NCBI GenBank assembly: GCA_963576735.1
Contig: OY755179.1
Span: 5,704,001 to 5,768,000 of the forward strand
Source of the DNA: Bedellia somnulentella
Taxonomy: Eukaryota > Arthropoda > Insecta > Lepidoptera > Bedelliidae
Direction: 5' to 3'
Length of the DNA: 64,000 bases
The notes under the pieces were generated by a model. The model saw nothing but the letters and a program-made list of their open reading frames with translations. It was not told the DNA's origin and made no database searches. Of the stretch, positions 54,016 through 63,400 are shown in pieces (within the stretch, counting starts at the first letter, position 1; the number at the start of each line of letters is the position of its first letter). A program made the position numbers and the translations under genes.

Positions 54016-55739
54016 CCACACACAGACACCACGCGCATAGTCTTAGCCTAGAGCTAATATATATACATTATTTAGATCTCTTCACATATTATAGAAGAAT
54101 AAAATATAAATAACAATCAATATAAATACCAATAATGAAAGCCACGTACATACTTTCATAACAATATAATGCATAAATAGATAAATATATATATATATAT
54201 ATATATACATAGATACATGTTACTGTATATATAAATACCTTATTACTGGTTATTATTCGACATTAGAAGCACAGCCATAGGGAATAGCAAACTCGTTGCG
54301 CTGCAATACTATCAAATATTTAAGTAATTTGTTTCTAAATGAGGAAATAGACTGTGCATCTTTGATAGGCGGCGGTATAACGTTCCAGCATTTAGAAGCT
54401 GCTATTGTAAAGCAGCCCTTGGTCCTTGTAAGCTTGTGCTTCGGTAACAAAAGTACATTGAGGCGTTCGCGTTTCGAAAAGTTGAGTTTGTCATAAAGGT
54501 ATTTTGGTGTTTTATATTTAATTAGTGGTGCTTTCTGAATCATACTTAACTCAGTCTTCCAAAAAAATACAGTAATGCCCTTGTTTCATTGAAGGAAATA
54601 TATGTGAAAAAACTAGAGCGAGCAAACATATTTAAAATATTATTATCATTATCATTGTTCATGCTCATTATGTGTTTCCACGGAGAAGCGCCTGCCTACC
54701 CTGAATACGGGAAGTAGGCCATGCTGCATGCAAAACTAACGAGGATTGGCAGACATTAAAACAACTACCAATAAGATAGAAACCAAGACCCCACTGCTAA
54801 TAATTTACCAAATTTTCTACGATATTTATTTAACATAATACATAACATACATAAACGTTCACGCCGAATATCCCCGAAGGGGTTGGCAGAGGTACTAATA
54901 CTTCTGAACATCACGTGACTTTGTCACCTGGTGTTCAGAGTACCCACGTTTTGCATGGACAGTGTACTCAGGTGATAGGGGGCAGGCCTATCGCCGTTTT
55001 GTACGAATACACTGTCACATGACTAAGTACAACTCAGCCATGTGGGTTTCCTCACGATGTTTTCCCTCACCGTTAACAACCATGATAAATTAACCACACA
55101 TATGTCTTTAGAAAAGACAAATTGGTGTAGGCCCGACTCAGGATTTGAACACTAGTCGTTTGCACGATAACCGAGTGTTCTACCCACTGGGCTATCATGG
55201 TTGCTATATTTATTTAAATAATAAACAATTCCCCATTTTATAAGCATACACTCCGCTGTGTCATGGTTTTCAGTCGGTCGACTTTCCTTTACCACTCCTA
55301 ACAAGAGACTAGAAACTTGATAATAGTTAAGTTTCCAGTCAGTCTTCTAATTCTTAAAGAAATTATTTTTCAACAGAAACTGCACAAAATGAAGAAGCAT
55401 CAAATGAACGATGAAAAACAAGATAAGAAGAATCCTACTCAACACATAGACATCATAGAAACAGGAGTAACTAAAGATTTAACAACCAAAGACAATGACA
55501 GTGGTGTCAAAACACTTATCGAGTCACAAAGTGTGCCATCAGCCATAGATCATAAAGTTTCAAATGTGCCAATTACAATAGATCATAGTAAAGATCTCTT
55601 CAATTATGCCCAAGAAAAACACAGTTGTACAATATGCGGAGAACAATTTGAGTTTTTGTCTAGTTTGGGTCAACATTATTTGCAAAGACACAAAAGTTAC
55701 GAAACTATGCCGATTGTCAGAGGATTTAATCTGTCGTAA
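44989..55739 (+). CDS. ZAD and C2H2 zinc-finger protein (putative transcription factor)
   Basis: Nine exons: 44989-45099, 46968-47107, 47523-47559, 48715-48746, 48850-49008, 49637-49762, 50822-50888, 53413-53541, 55377-55739 (TAA). All junctions are GT-AG and phase-matched; 387 aa. Exons 1-2 encode a ZAD domain: two cysteines in CRICLEEG and two in [20 protein letters not shown]. Then a basic linker ([20 protein letters not shown]) and six C2H2 fingers: CFECDKEF...H, CAYCPRRF...H, CEICSKRF...H, CSLCNKSF...H, CEQCSAGF...H, and a separate last one, CTICGEQF...H. TGDRPF, TGEKPF and TGQKDH linkers join the first fingers. ZAD proteins are insect DNA-binding factors that dimerise through ZAD; the target is unknown. 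Exon 2 is ended at 47107, not 47103, since only that gives an open frame into exon 3. Confidence 0.92.
45752..45905 (-). mobile_element. LINE 3-prime end (RTE-like) with GTAA tail
   Basis: Minus strand reads [20 protein letters not shown], then [20 protein letters not shown], the usual C-terminal end of an RTE-type LINE in moths, followed by a (GTAA)n-like tail ('acttacttacttac' on the plus strand). It lies in intron 1 of the zinc-finger gene. A short (TAGA)n microsatellite is at 45923-45945. Confidence 0.65.
46645..46864 (-). repeat. Element C copy
   Basis: 'acatatactcatggccataa', 'cctcagccacattcggaagt', 'tggtgatcggtcttcaacac', 'agtagtcgcctcttgcagaa' and 'aagctgtcactacacggcaa'. In intron 1 of the zinc-finger gene. 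Confidence 0.75.
47146..47290 (-). mobile_element. LINE D, 3-prime end relic
   Basis: 'actccatgcgttcccatggg' + 'gtaggctgagattcagcacc', 'acattcatcaatattttcat' and 'attgtcctctactgat'. The coding frame is lost. In intron 2 of the zinc-finger gene. Confidence 0.6.
47840..48332 (-). repeat. Element C copy, split by another element C
   Basis: Left part 47840-47957 ('ggctataaatcccatgaatg', 'ttttggaagttgagtgcaca') and right part 48212-48332 ('gggtctctaggtgcatggcc', 'gcctcagtcgcctcctgtgg', 'agtgatattttacgccgaaa') are the two halves of one minus-strand copy. Confidence 0.75.
47960..48211 (+). repeat. Element C copy nested in an older element C
   Basis: Complete, 'agctgtgtagtgtcggctta' to 'gccgtgagtatatgtatgta'. 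It splits the older copy; near-matching GGTTAGTG and GGTAAGTG at the borders may be the target duplication. Confidence 0.85.
48595..48660 (+). mobile_element. SINE B, diverged 3-prime fragment
   Basis: 'atcacatgtgtacagaagtg', 'ctgccaacccttcggggtta' and 'tacggcgtaaatgtttgagt' match the SINE B end. Confidence 0.55.
49384..49605 (-). repeat. Element C, diverged copy
   Basis: 'atactcacggttaccaatac', 'tcctcagcctcatttcgaag', 'tgatacgtttctaaccacat' and 'gacacccaccgaaacaaata'. Just before exon 6 of the zinc-finger gene. Confidence 0.65.
49780..49995 (-). repeat. Element C, diverged copy
   Basis: 'atatacttagaggtatatat', 'gttgccagagcttcagaatt', 'cttttggaagttaagttggg' and 'ccgatcgcatcgcctaacta'. It begins 17 bp after exon 6 of the zinc-finger gene. 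Confidence 0.7.
50398..50760. mobile_element. SINE E, rearranged insertion with inverted tail
   Basis: A 12-bp target duplication, GATTGTGAGATT, lies at 50386-50397 and 50761-50772. Inside, in plus-strand order: E body and tRNA-like head on the minus strand (50398-50504), about 150 bp of other sequence, then the E tail on the minus strand (50654-50717) and again on the plus strand (50728-50760). The tail-tail part is a perfect inverted repeat ('ctttttgttcatgaaaacct' and its inverse). It lies in intron 6 of the zinc-finger gene. Confidence 0.85.
50434..50504 (-). other. tRNA-like cloverleaf, head of SINE E
   Basis: 71 nt that fold fully as a tRNA: acceptor GACACGG with CTGTGTC, D arm GCTC/GAGC, anticodon arm TCGGG/CCCGA with loop GCGTATA, and T arm GCGGG/CCCGC with loop TTCGATT. 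The loop lacks the universal U at position 33, and the same head recurs at 26.8 and 34.4 kb joined to the same body, so this is the pol III promoter head of a SINE rather than a working tRNA gene. Confidence 0.8.
51167..52153. mobile_element. Foldback element with a SINE B inside its left arm
   Basis: Outer arms 'atagactacaggcccatgct' and, at the right, its reverse complement ('gggcctgtagtctat'). The arms continue inward for about 170 bp each: 'accaggtgacctatctagaa', 'cgatataagagcattaaata', then, past the SINE, 'agcactatgccgtcgcttgt' and 'gtgagaattcgaaagtacag'. Smaller inverted words ('tttttgtacggcat', 'gccgtacaaaaat') lie further in. No ORF. Confidence 0.85.
51255..51630 (+). mobile_element. 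SINE B, second subfamily, full length with target duplication
   Basis: AAATAATA lies at 51247-51254 and 51631-51638. Head 'gcgacatgatagtccagtgg', box B region 'gtgagttccaatcctgggac', body through 'gcgtttatg...'-type end 'cggcgtgaacgtttatgtta'. Shares the subfamily-specific head and 'ctagatggcgct' with the copy at 28077. Confidence 0.95.
52211..52345. mobile_element. SINE E, tail-to-tail inverted insertion
   Basis: CAATTCAG flanks it (52203-52210 and 52346-52353). Left 40 bp are the E body on the minus strand, then 'accacaggcggga', then the body and complete tail on the plus strand to 'caaaaagatttaaata'. The two body parts form a long hairpin ('ataaataaaggaaagaaaaa' and its inverse). No full tRNA head. 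Confidence 0.85.
52622..52698. repeat. 17-bp inverted repeat
   Basis: ATATGTTTGCCCGACGT at 52622-52638 and its reverse complement at 52682-52698, loop 43 bp containing the self-complementary 'acgtacgtacgt'. Function unknown. Confidence 0.7.
52727..53373. mobile_element. Possible DNA transposon with 13-bp TIRs
   Basis: TAGTAGGGGAGGC at 52727-52739 is reverse-complemented at 53361-53373, 647 bp overall, no ORF. The right end continues into a GC-rich 'cccgcccgcttc'. Target duplication not clear. It ends 39 bp before exon 8 of the zinc-finger gene. Confidence 0.45.
53717..54545 (-). mobile_element. 5-prime-truncated LINE (CR1/Jockey-like) with TTA tail
   Basis: Minus strand 54543-54253 encodes the ORF2 C-terminus: [40 protein letters not shown] and [13 protein letters not shown]. 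The 3-prime UTR carries a (TG)n microsatellite (CA on plus, 53983-54017) and a (TA)n run near 54186-54208; the tail is a (TTA)n tract (53722-53744 on plus). In intron 8 of the zinc-finger gene. Confidence 0.75.
54836..55203 (-). mobile_element. SINE B, full-length copy
   Basis: Minus strand: tail 'aatacataacatacataaac', 'cgccgaatatccccgaaggg', body, and head 'cgttaacaaccatgataaat' to 'ctacccactgggctatcatg'. Major subfamily. In intron 8 of the zinc-finger gene, 173 bp before exon 9. Confidence 0.9.
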
Positions 55740-56036
55740 TTTGATTATCAAAGGCTCAGTGATATTGTCAATGTTAAGGGAAATCGTGATCGAATTCACA
55801 ACGACGATATCTGTAGAAGAACTGGTAACTGAAGAAAAATTAAGAGTTTACACTTAGGGCACATTGCCCTCAAGAACTAATGGCTATTCTCAATAGCTTA
55901 AGAAGTCAATGCTCAAATGTTTTTGAGTGGCGGCCACGTCGCCATGTCATGATGTTGTTAGGGCAGACTGGGATGAGATGAGATAGCTAAGACAAAACTC
56001 GTTATGCAAGGAAAATTAAACTCTTTAATAACATTA

Positions 56037-56216
56037 CATACATATGCTCACGGCTATAAATCCCTGAAATTTACTCTGCCACTTTTGGAAGTTAAGCTGG
56101 GAAAAAATGGTAAAATAAAGGTTCAATCAATTAAATAGCCCAACACCCTTAGTAGTCTCTTACGTAAACCCACGGAAAGAAACGCGTTAGTGCCATTCTG
56201 AACAGACACTACACAG
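56037..56216 (-). repeat. Element C copy between converging genes
   Basis: 'acatatgctcacggctataa', 'gccacttttggaagttaagc', 'tagtagtctcttacgtaaac' and 'ctgaacagacactacacagc'; internally deleted. It lies between the 3-prime ends of the zinc-finger and NDUFC2-like genes. Confidence 0.75.
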
Positions 56217-56518
56217 CGTAGTAAAATAATATTGTTAACAAAAGAGGTAACCTAACCATTATACATGCCACTTTCACCAATATTCATCATTTCTTGCAAC
56301 TCTTCTACCTAAGATGCAAGTAATATGTGATTGTCAGTGAAAAGAATGGGAGTGTAGTCATAGTGCTGGCGTAGTGGATAAGTGTTACTATAGTGATAAT
56401 AAAAAATACGAGCAACTTTTGATTATAATTAATTTATTAAAACGATTATTAATAACAGAATTTGTTTCATTTATACACTAATTCGCAGGTTTCTACTAGT
56501 CATCTCGCGCAGCACATC

Positions 56519-58028
56519 TTAGCGAATAGGAATCCAAGGTTCAATGATTTCACCAATTCTTTTTTTTGCTGAAACAAATAGACATATATTTGAATAAAAC
56601 TTATTATCTCTTCAACTTAACCAACAACTACTTAATAGCACTATCCCACACATGAAAGGTTAAAGCTTTCAAATGATAACTTGTGGTGCGTGCAACTATT
56701 TCATAAGGTCTGCAAATTTTATTTATTTAACTTAAGGCACACAAACAGTACAATTACATTAATATACATAATGGCTTTTCAAAAAACATAAATTTTCAGT
56801 AAAAGCACCTTAGCTGTGTACACAGCATGACTTGCTTTGTGAGATTTTGTTAAATTTAAATTAAAGTAATGTTCTTGAAATAAACTGTTTTTATAACATT
56901 ACCAAAATTTTTAAAAAGTGCCTTTTACATCAATGTTTTGCTGTTGTTTATTTAAAATATTAAGTTAAAAACTATTTGGTAAAATAATATGCTAAGGCAA
57001 AAGTTACTGAGTTTAGTTTCTATAATGAGATGTGTTACTATTAAAAGTATCTATAATAGCTTTTGTTGAACCACTACTCTCTATAAATATCACAATGATA
57101 AACTTAGTAAAATACAATTTGTGAATACTTGTTATTGGCTAACTTTATTACTGTATTTATAAACATTAATTGTATAGTTTGCTGTTAGTATTCCAAATAA
57201 ATAAATAAAAAGCACTTGGTATAAAGCAATAAAAACACACAGCCAAACCATCCTCAGTCGTCAGACTGCCTAGCAATGCAAATTAAGGTTTGCCCTGGGA
57301 TATGGGACTGACACACTGAGGGTGTTAATTGACATACATACATAACCTTACCAAATATCCAATATGACCAAAACAGATAGAAAGCCCATAATGAAGAAAC
57401 AAAAATGGTCATTATAGTGGTCCACCCAGGGTTCGTACCGCTACTAAACCTCAATATTTATTAACATGATTTTATATTGCCTATGTTATATGTTGATAGT
57501 TTTACCTTCCGGCCCCTAAGGAAACATTTCAGTTCAAAATTCATTTGAGATGTTGTGGAACCAATTACTAACAAAAAATATATAAACAATTACGTGGTTC
57601 TTTAAAGTCCTCTGGATGTAATTCAACATAGTGGCGTAATACAGCATCTCGCTCCGCATAGTAAGCCAGTCGTCTCGTTTCTAAGAAGTTCAACCCCACG
57701 GTCCATGCTGCTATCGCTACAGCATATTTTTGTACACCTGCAAATCATCAAATATTCCGATAAGGATCGTAACTTGACAAAACAAGAATTATACGTTTTC
57801 CACCTTTCTGGGTATACGTTATATTATTATTTTTGTTTAAAAGCACTATAGTTATGTAATTTACAAACCGCTGAATATTGGCCGTTTAGTCGTAAAGTTT
57901 AGAAACGCGCCGTTCAAACCACCCATCCACAAACCCAGTACAGTAGGCCAGATGTTGTTTAATAAAGGTTTCTGTCTACAATCGTCTCCAAGGTTCAAAA
58001 GTTCAACAGCACTCATTTGGGACGACAT
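56519..58028 (-). CDS. Mitochondrial complex I subunit NDUFC2-like (B14.5b)
   Basis: Three minus-strand exons: 58028-57869, 57737-57594, 56568-56519 (TAA). GT-AG at both introns, phases 1 and 1, 117 aa. N-terminus MSSQMSAVELLNLGDDCRQK, then PLLNNIWPTVLGLWMGGLNG and FLNFTTKRPIFSG: a membrane helix followed by the conserved RRP-like element. Next a second helix, VAIAAWTVGLNFLE, and the signature RRLAYYAERDAVLRHYVELH-PEDF, as in human [24 protein letters not shown]. The C-terminus IGEIIEPWIPIR matches the human YGEIFEKFHPIR end. This is an accessory subunit of the NADH dehydrogenase membrane arm in the inner mitochondrial membrane. Exon 2 could be read on to a stop 24 bases later, but the spliced end restores the family C-terminus. 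Converges with the zinc-finger gene. Confidence 0.9.
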
Positions 58029-58171
58029 TTTCGTATATTAAAATATTTTCTTTTCCTCAGATTTCATTCATCCAAGAAGCCAAGAAATTCAATAAAACAC
58101 AAACGTCAAAAGGTGACAGTGACGGAACTCTCGTCTCGATGTTTTCCTTGTGCGTTCCGAGACGGATAATT

Positions 58172-59789
58172 TCTTTGACTATGAACACTATAGACAGAGT
58201 CATAATGCAACGGGAGAGTACCTCTTTTAGATAGCAATATTTTTCCCTGTAATGTTGCGATCACTAGAAAACAATTACCCCAAAATACTATAATCACCAT
58301 TCTAAAAGCTACTTTTTAATTTAAAATTGATTACGTAAATTTATTGTTTAATTAAAGGTTTACTGTTTACTATATTATTTCCTGCAGTCATATAATTATA
58401 CATACTTGATCCTAGTATTATACAATCTTTTTTGTTTAATTTTACCATTTATACTGATGTTTAATACACCGTGAAATCTAAAGCATTGTACTAACTATCA
58501 GGGATGAATCTTCCCATGATTACGAATAAATTTTTGTACGGGACTAACTTTGTTACTGGACATAAAAAAAACAGCTGTTCCATAAGTGCAAGTTATGTAA
58601 ATATCATACGGGTCATCATGGGTATAGTGGGGTCTATGTTTGTATTTTGAAAAATAAAAGACAGCACTATTTGGTACATGAGTTTTATTGCATTATTTAC
58701 TATTGACCTTTAAACAAAATCAGTTTCGTGTGAAAATTTCGAATTCATTCGTCTATTTCAGTCACATTTTTCAAAGGATGATGTATTCGTACATCTAAGT
58801 ATTTTAAAGCTATAGCCTTTATTAACAGCACAAGGTGGTTTTCGAACGGATTTTGCTCTCTGATGTGGTCGTTTAATGTCGGAAATATTCTTTTACCTAA
58901 ATTCTTTTTCAAAACAACTGCGACCATTTGAGCCAAAGCTTAGTCTTTGGACAAAAACGAGGTGCCTTTCAATTTTATAGTATGCCTCAAAACTTTGGTT
59001 GATTTCCAATTGCATCTTTCAGTGGCCGCAATCCATTTTTCTCGTAGATTCGGGTCTTTAGGAAAACTGTAATGAATACGAAGAAATTAAATAAATATAA
59101 CAAATTTATTACTTACTAATTCCGTAGATAACAATTGGAAATCATTCAGCGTCGCCAAGGCGACGAAATACATAATATACTCACTCATTAACATCAGTTT
59201 ACTAATTTAAAAATTTTACCCTAACAACAGGGTAGGATGAAAACGTGAATTATGGGAACACTGAGATACTGCATATTTTTAGGTTATGCTATTAAAAAAT
59301 TGCTCAAAATAACTAAAGAAAATGCTAGTAATCTAGTTCAACGTAATTAACATTTGAATCACTTATTTTCTGATCGCGCAATGTATTTATTATGTATTTA
59401 TCTGTAGAAAAAAAAACATTAAAAAACTCACTCACTTGTGGAAAGTCAATCCTTCGATGTGTTTTTCGCTGTGGCTTCCGCAGCCAAGCACGCTACACCC
59501 AACCATACCTCACTAAATAATAACTGAACTAATGGAGTCTCTTTTGTCACAATAACAATATACAAATGAATAAAATCTTTCTCAAAATCAAAAGAAAACC
59601 AAAATCGCTCACAAGTCGACGCTTTGTTGGTCACAATTTAAAAGTGTGACATCAACAAAACGGGTTACGCGATAGAGATGACAATAAAGATTTGTGTCTC
59701 TTTTTAACATATAAGAACTTAAATAAGGGCTTCTCTTTTTAAAATGGATGACGTAACATCGCTCTGTCTATAGTGTTCATAGTCAAAGA
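58172..59789 (-). mobile_element. THAP-encoding DNA transposon (P- or Kolobok-like), decayed
   Basis: A 28-bp sequence beginning TCTTTGACTATGAACACTAT at 58172-58199 is exactly reverse-complemented at 59762-59789. The 1.6-kb interior encodes on the minus strand a two-exon THAP protein remnant (see next entry). Matched TIRs around a THAP ORF are what P-type and Kolobok-type transposons look like. No 8-bp or TTAA target duplication was visible, so the class is open. Confidence 0.7.
58745..59506 (-). pseudogene. THAP-domain protein remnant, two exons
   Basis: Exon 1, 59506-59436, reads MVGCSVLGCGSHSEKHIEGL + TFH, with the first two THAP cysteines (C-x4-C). Exon 2 from 59066 reads NFPKDPNLREKWIAATERCN + WKSTKV, the THAP FPKDP...W...W core; the split Asn codon keeps phase. 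The expected C-x2-H that completes the zinc site is missing: the frame runs LRHTIKLKGTSFLSKD to a stop at 58942-58940. Beyond it the same frame goes on to 58745 with KRIFPTLNDHIREQNPFENH and LVLLIKAIALKYLDVRIHH, like the C-terminal tail of THAP transposase proteins. The catalytic middle is deleted. Either an inactive transposase or a short 65-aa product. Confidence 0.7.
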
Positions 59790-60223
59790 TCTAAGGGCTT
59801 TATAGATCCACGAACTTTTTTTGGCCGGTAAGGGCGTCGCTGTCATCGATATTAGTATTGCCAGCAAATAAAAATTAACCATTATAAGGGGAATAATTTT
59901 AAATCATACAGGCAAATTTATTTATGTATTGAAATGTCTTAATAAAACAATTTATATAGTATTGATTTAATTAATAACTATTATTGTAAGCAAATAAGTT
60001 CGTTTTAATATAAGCTAATTATATTTGCTTATTTTTGCCCTTGTCTTGTATAAAATATCATTTGTACAAAATATCTATAACACACAGTCTACCCGAATGA
60101 CTGTGTACCCTGAATTTACTGATCTCCAAATGTTATCTGGAAAAGAACGCTTTAAGCGATAATACTGCCAATTGTACTTCTCTGCCAACTGTTTTATTAT
60201 TTTACACTCAAGGATTTGTTATT
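59790..60223. other. No feature recognised
   Basis: AT-rich sequence between the THAP element and the gypsy element. Nothing could be assigned. Confidence 0.35.
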
Positions 60224-60377
60224 TGTGACACTCAGAGTCAAAAAAGTGGGTACCTACGTGTTAGTATTAGGAATAATTGTATGTGGGTGGAACAATAATT
60301 GTACTACTTTTGAATTGGTCGATCAGAATAAATAGCTGTAACTTATAACACGCGTTTCCTTTATATCCGAAATAACA
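60224..60377 (+). repeat. Putative 5-prime LTR of a Ty3/gypsy element
   Basis: Starts TGTGACACTCAG and ends 'cgaaataaca', giving the usual TG...CA ends and a short LTR of about 154 bp, as in Mag-type elements. 'agaataaatagc' at 60328-60339 could serve as polyadenylation signal. The 3-prime LTR lies outside the window, so the left border is a guess. Confidence 0.5.
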
Positions 60378-60378
60378 G

Positions 60379-60396
60379 TGGCGCAGTCTGAACTTG
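60379..60396 (+). promoter_or_regulatory. Putative primer-binding site
   Basis: TGGCGCAGTCTGAAC begins one base after the putative LTR end, the usual place for a tRNA primer-binding site. The primer tRNA was not identified. Confidence 0.5.
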
Positions 60397-60426
60397 TCGT
60401 TCCCGAGTATTAAATTATATTGCAAG

Positions 60427-63400
60427 ATGTCTTTTACAGTAGGCTCATTAAGTATGTTTAACCATGAGTCTCAAGAATGGGAATCATACAAGGGACGGTT
60501 GGAGCAATGGTTCCTTGCGAACGATATTGACGGCGTGGTTGACAAGTCTTCGACGAAGAGACGAGCTATTTTGCTAAGTAGTCTAGCGGAACCTACTTAT
60601 AGACTCATTCGGGATCTAGCCCTACCTAAAGAAGTGGGCAGCCTGTCTTATACGGAAGTGGTCGAGTTGCTGGACGGACACTTTCATACGAAACGATGTA
60701 GTTTTGCCGAACGACACCGGTTTCATTCAGCAGTGCAGTGTTCCGGTGAATCCTTCGCGGCGTGGGCAGCGCGGATCCGTAGTTTAGCTAAAGATTGTGC
60801 GTTCTCTGTCAGTACTTTGGAGGAAAATCTTCGAGATCGATTCGTGCTTGGACTAGCAATCGGCCCGGCTCGCGATAAATTATTTGCGGAGTCACTGGAA
60901 CAGCTGACTTTTCAAAAAGCACTTCAATTAGCTGAGGGCGTGCAGTGTGCCCGCGAGGGATTTCGCCAGCCCGTCGCCGCCACCCAGCACGGCGTCCCGC
61001 AGCTCGCAGTTCACAAAGTAGCGGCGCGCGATCTTGGTACTTCGAGTGCTACGAGCGAAGAATCAAAGTCGATACGTAATGGTGTTCAGTGTACAGTGTG
61101 CGGCTATAACGGTCATTTCGCAAATAAATGTCGTTATAAAAACGTTGTGTGTAATAAATGTGGTGTAAAGGGGCATATGAAACGTATTTGTAAAAACAAA
61201 TGTATCAGTGAGGTTAATCAACATTTCCTACAGTGTTGTTCGGATGACGGCGACGATGGTAAGCGATTATTATTTAATATTAGATCCCATCAAGGAGAAC
61301 CAATGCAGGAGTCGGTTAAAGTACATGACATTAATTTAAAGTTTGAAATTGACACGGGGTCAGCTGTTACAGTTATTTCAGACACAATTTATTTCAAATA
61401 TTTTTCAAAGTACCCACTGCAAAATAGCACAAAAATTTTGCGAAGTTACAATGGCGGTAATATTCAGATTTTAGGAAAGATCATACTACCGTTTTGTTAT
61501 AAGTTTAAAACGGAGAATATTGATGTTTACATTGTGAAAAATGGTGGGCCACCATTACTGGGTAGAGATTTTATATCAAAATTTAATTTACAAATTTGTT
61601 CTATTAACAATTGTCATACAGTTGACTTAGTAAGTAATTTTATTGTAAAATTTCCCAACTTATTTTCGGAAAGGTTAGGATGTTGCTCAGCTTTGAAAGT
61701 AAATTTAAATTTAAAACCCGGTTCCGTTCCCATTTATTGCAAAGCCCGGCCTGTTCCGTTCTCGCTAAGGCCCAAGTTGGATTAGGAAATCGACAGATTA
61801 GAGGGGTTAGGGATTATAAAACCTGTGTCGTTCTCTCAATACGCTAGTCCTGTGGTGCCCGTGTTAAGAAAAGATGGGAAAATACGTCTCTGTGCCGATT
61901 ATTCAGTTTCTATTAATAAGCAATTGTTCGTTGACAAATATCCGTTACCTCGAATAGAAGAATTGTTTTCAAAATTACATGATGGGGTTAAATTTACAAA
62001 ATTGGACCTGTCAGGCGCGTACAATCAGGTATTATTAGCAGAAGAGTCTCAACAATATACTTGTATAAATACTCACAAGGGATTATATAAGTATACGAGA
62101 CTAGTGTTCGGTTTGTCTAGCGCACCGGCTATTTTCCAACGGACGCTAGCAAATATTCTCACAGCAACCGATACTGATGACACTTCCAGCAATATTCCCG
62201 TGGGATTGCTGCGGGATGGAGTCCTGCAGTTTTTAGACGATATCTTAATAACCGGAAAAACAGAAAAAGAACATCTGGATAGGTTAAATGAAGTTTTCAG
62301 AAGGTTAGAAAAGGCGGGGTTGGTACTCAAAAAGGAAAAATGTAGTTTCTTCCAAGAATCTGTTACGTACTTAGGTTATATAATAGATAAAAATGGGTTA
62401 CATAAGTGTCCTGAAAAAGTAGCTGCTATCGTGAATGCTAACAGACCTCAAAATGTATCGGAATTAAAATCATTTTTAGGATTAGTTAATTATTACAGAG
62501 TTTTTATAAAAAATGCATCATCCATTTTAGCTCCACTTCACGAATTACTCCAGAAAAACACAAAGTGGCACTGGAATAAAGATCACGAACATTCTTTTAA
62601 CTTAATAAAATCCGATCTATCTTCAGAAAAAACCCTAGCTCACTTTAATCCAGATACAAAAATAATTTTAACGGTAGACGCGTCACCATGGGGTTTAGGG
62701 GCAGTTCTTTCGCAAATTGGTGAAAACGGAATCGAACAGCCGGTTTCTTACGCATCAAGGTCATTGAATGCGGCTGAAAAAAAATATAGCCAAATTCAGA
62801 AAGAAGCGACAGCTATAATTTTTGGGGTCAGGAAATTTCACCAATATTTATATGGGAGAGCCAATCCTTTTATTCTTAAAACGAATCACAAACCTTTGCT
62901 GTCGATTTTCCATCCTCAAAAAGGTATTTCTGAGGTGACTGCTAATAGACTTCAAAGATATGCTTTATTTTTGGGAGCTTATAATTACACCATTGAATAT
63001 GTAAACAGCGCATCAAATAGTGCCGACTTTCTTAGTCGTTCTATGGTTCAAAATGTTGAGAACGATAAGAAGTCGAGTGGTGAATTGGTTTTGTCACCGA
63101 ACAATTGTGATCAGGATTTAGATGACGCGTGTTACGTTAATTTTGTATATGAACCAAGGCATCCTTTGTTAACATTGGTTGAAATTTCTAAATACTCTCA
63201 TTCGGATAAGATTTTATCACAAGTGTACCAGTATATTATGTGCGGTTGGCCTAAGAATAATCGGGATAGAGACATTCAGCCATATTTATTGTGTAAATCT
63301 GAGTTGGCCATTGAAAAAGGTTGTTTAATGCGAGGTTCAAGACTGGTCATTCCGAATTCCTTACGTCATTATATATTTGAGGAAATACATAATGGCCACA

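Noticed and set aside
7098..55203. Direct repeats suggesting a CRISPR array
   Set aside because: The repeats are long, dispersed on both strands and have SINE structure with target duplications; there is no regular spacing, and the genome is eukaryotic.
57570..57593. NDUFC2-like exon 2 reading on to a nearby stop
   Set aside because: The unspliced end lacks the family C-terminus; splicing to 56568 restores IGEIIEPWIPIR.
60394..60426. Earlier in-frame start for gag
   Set aside because: The codon at 60394 is TTG and overlaps the primer-binding region; the first ATG is at 60427 and gives a normal Gag start.
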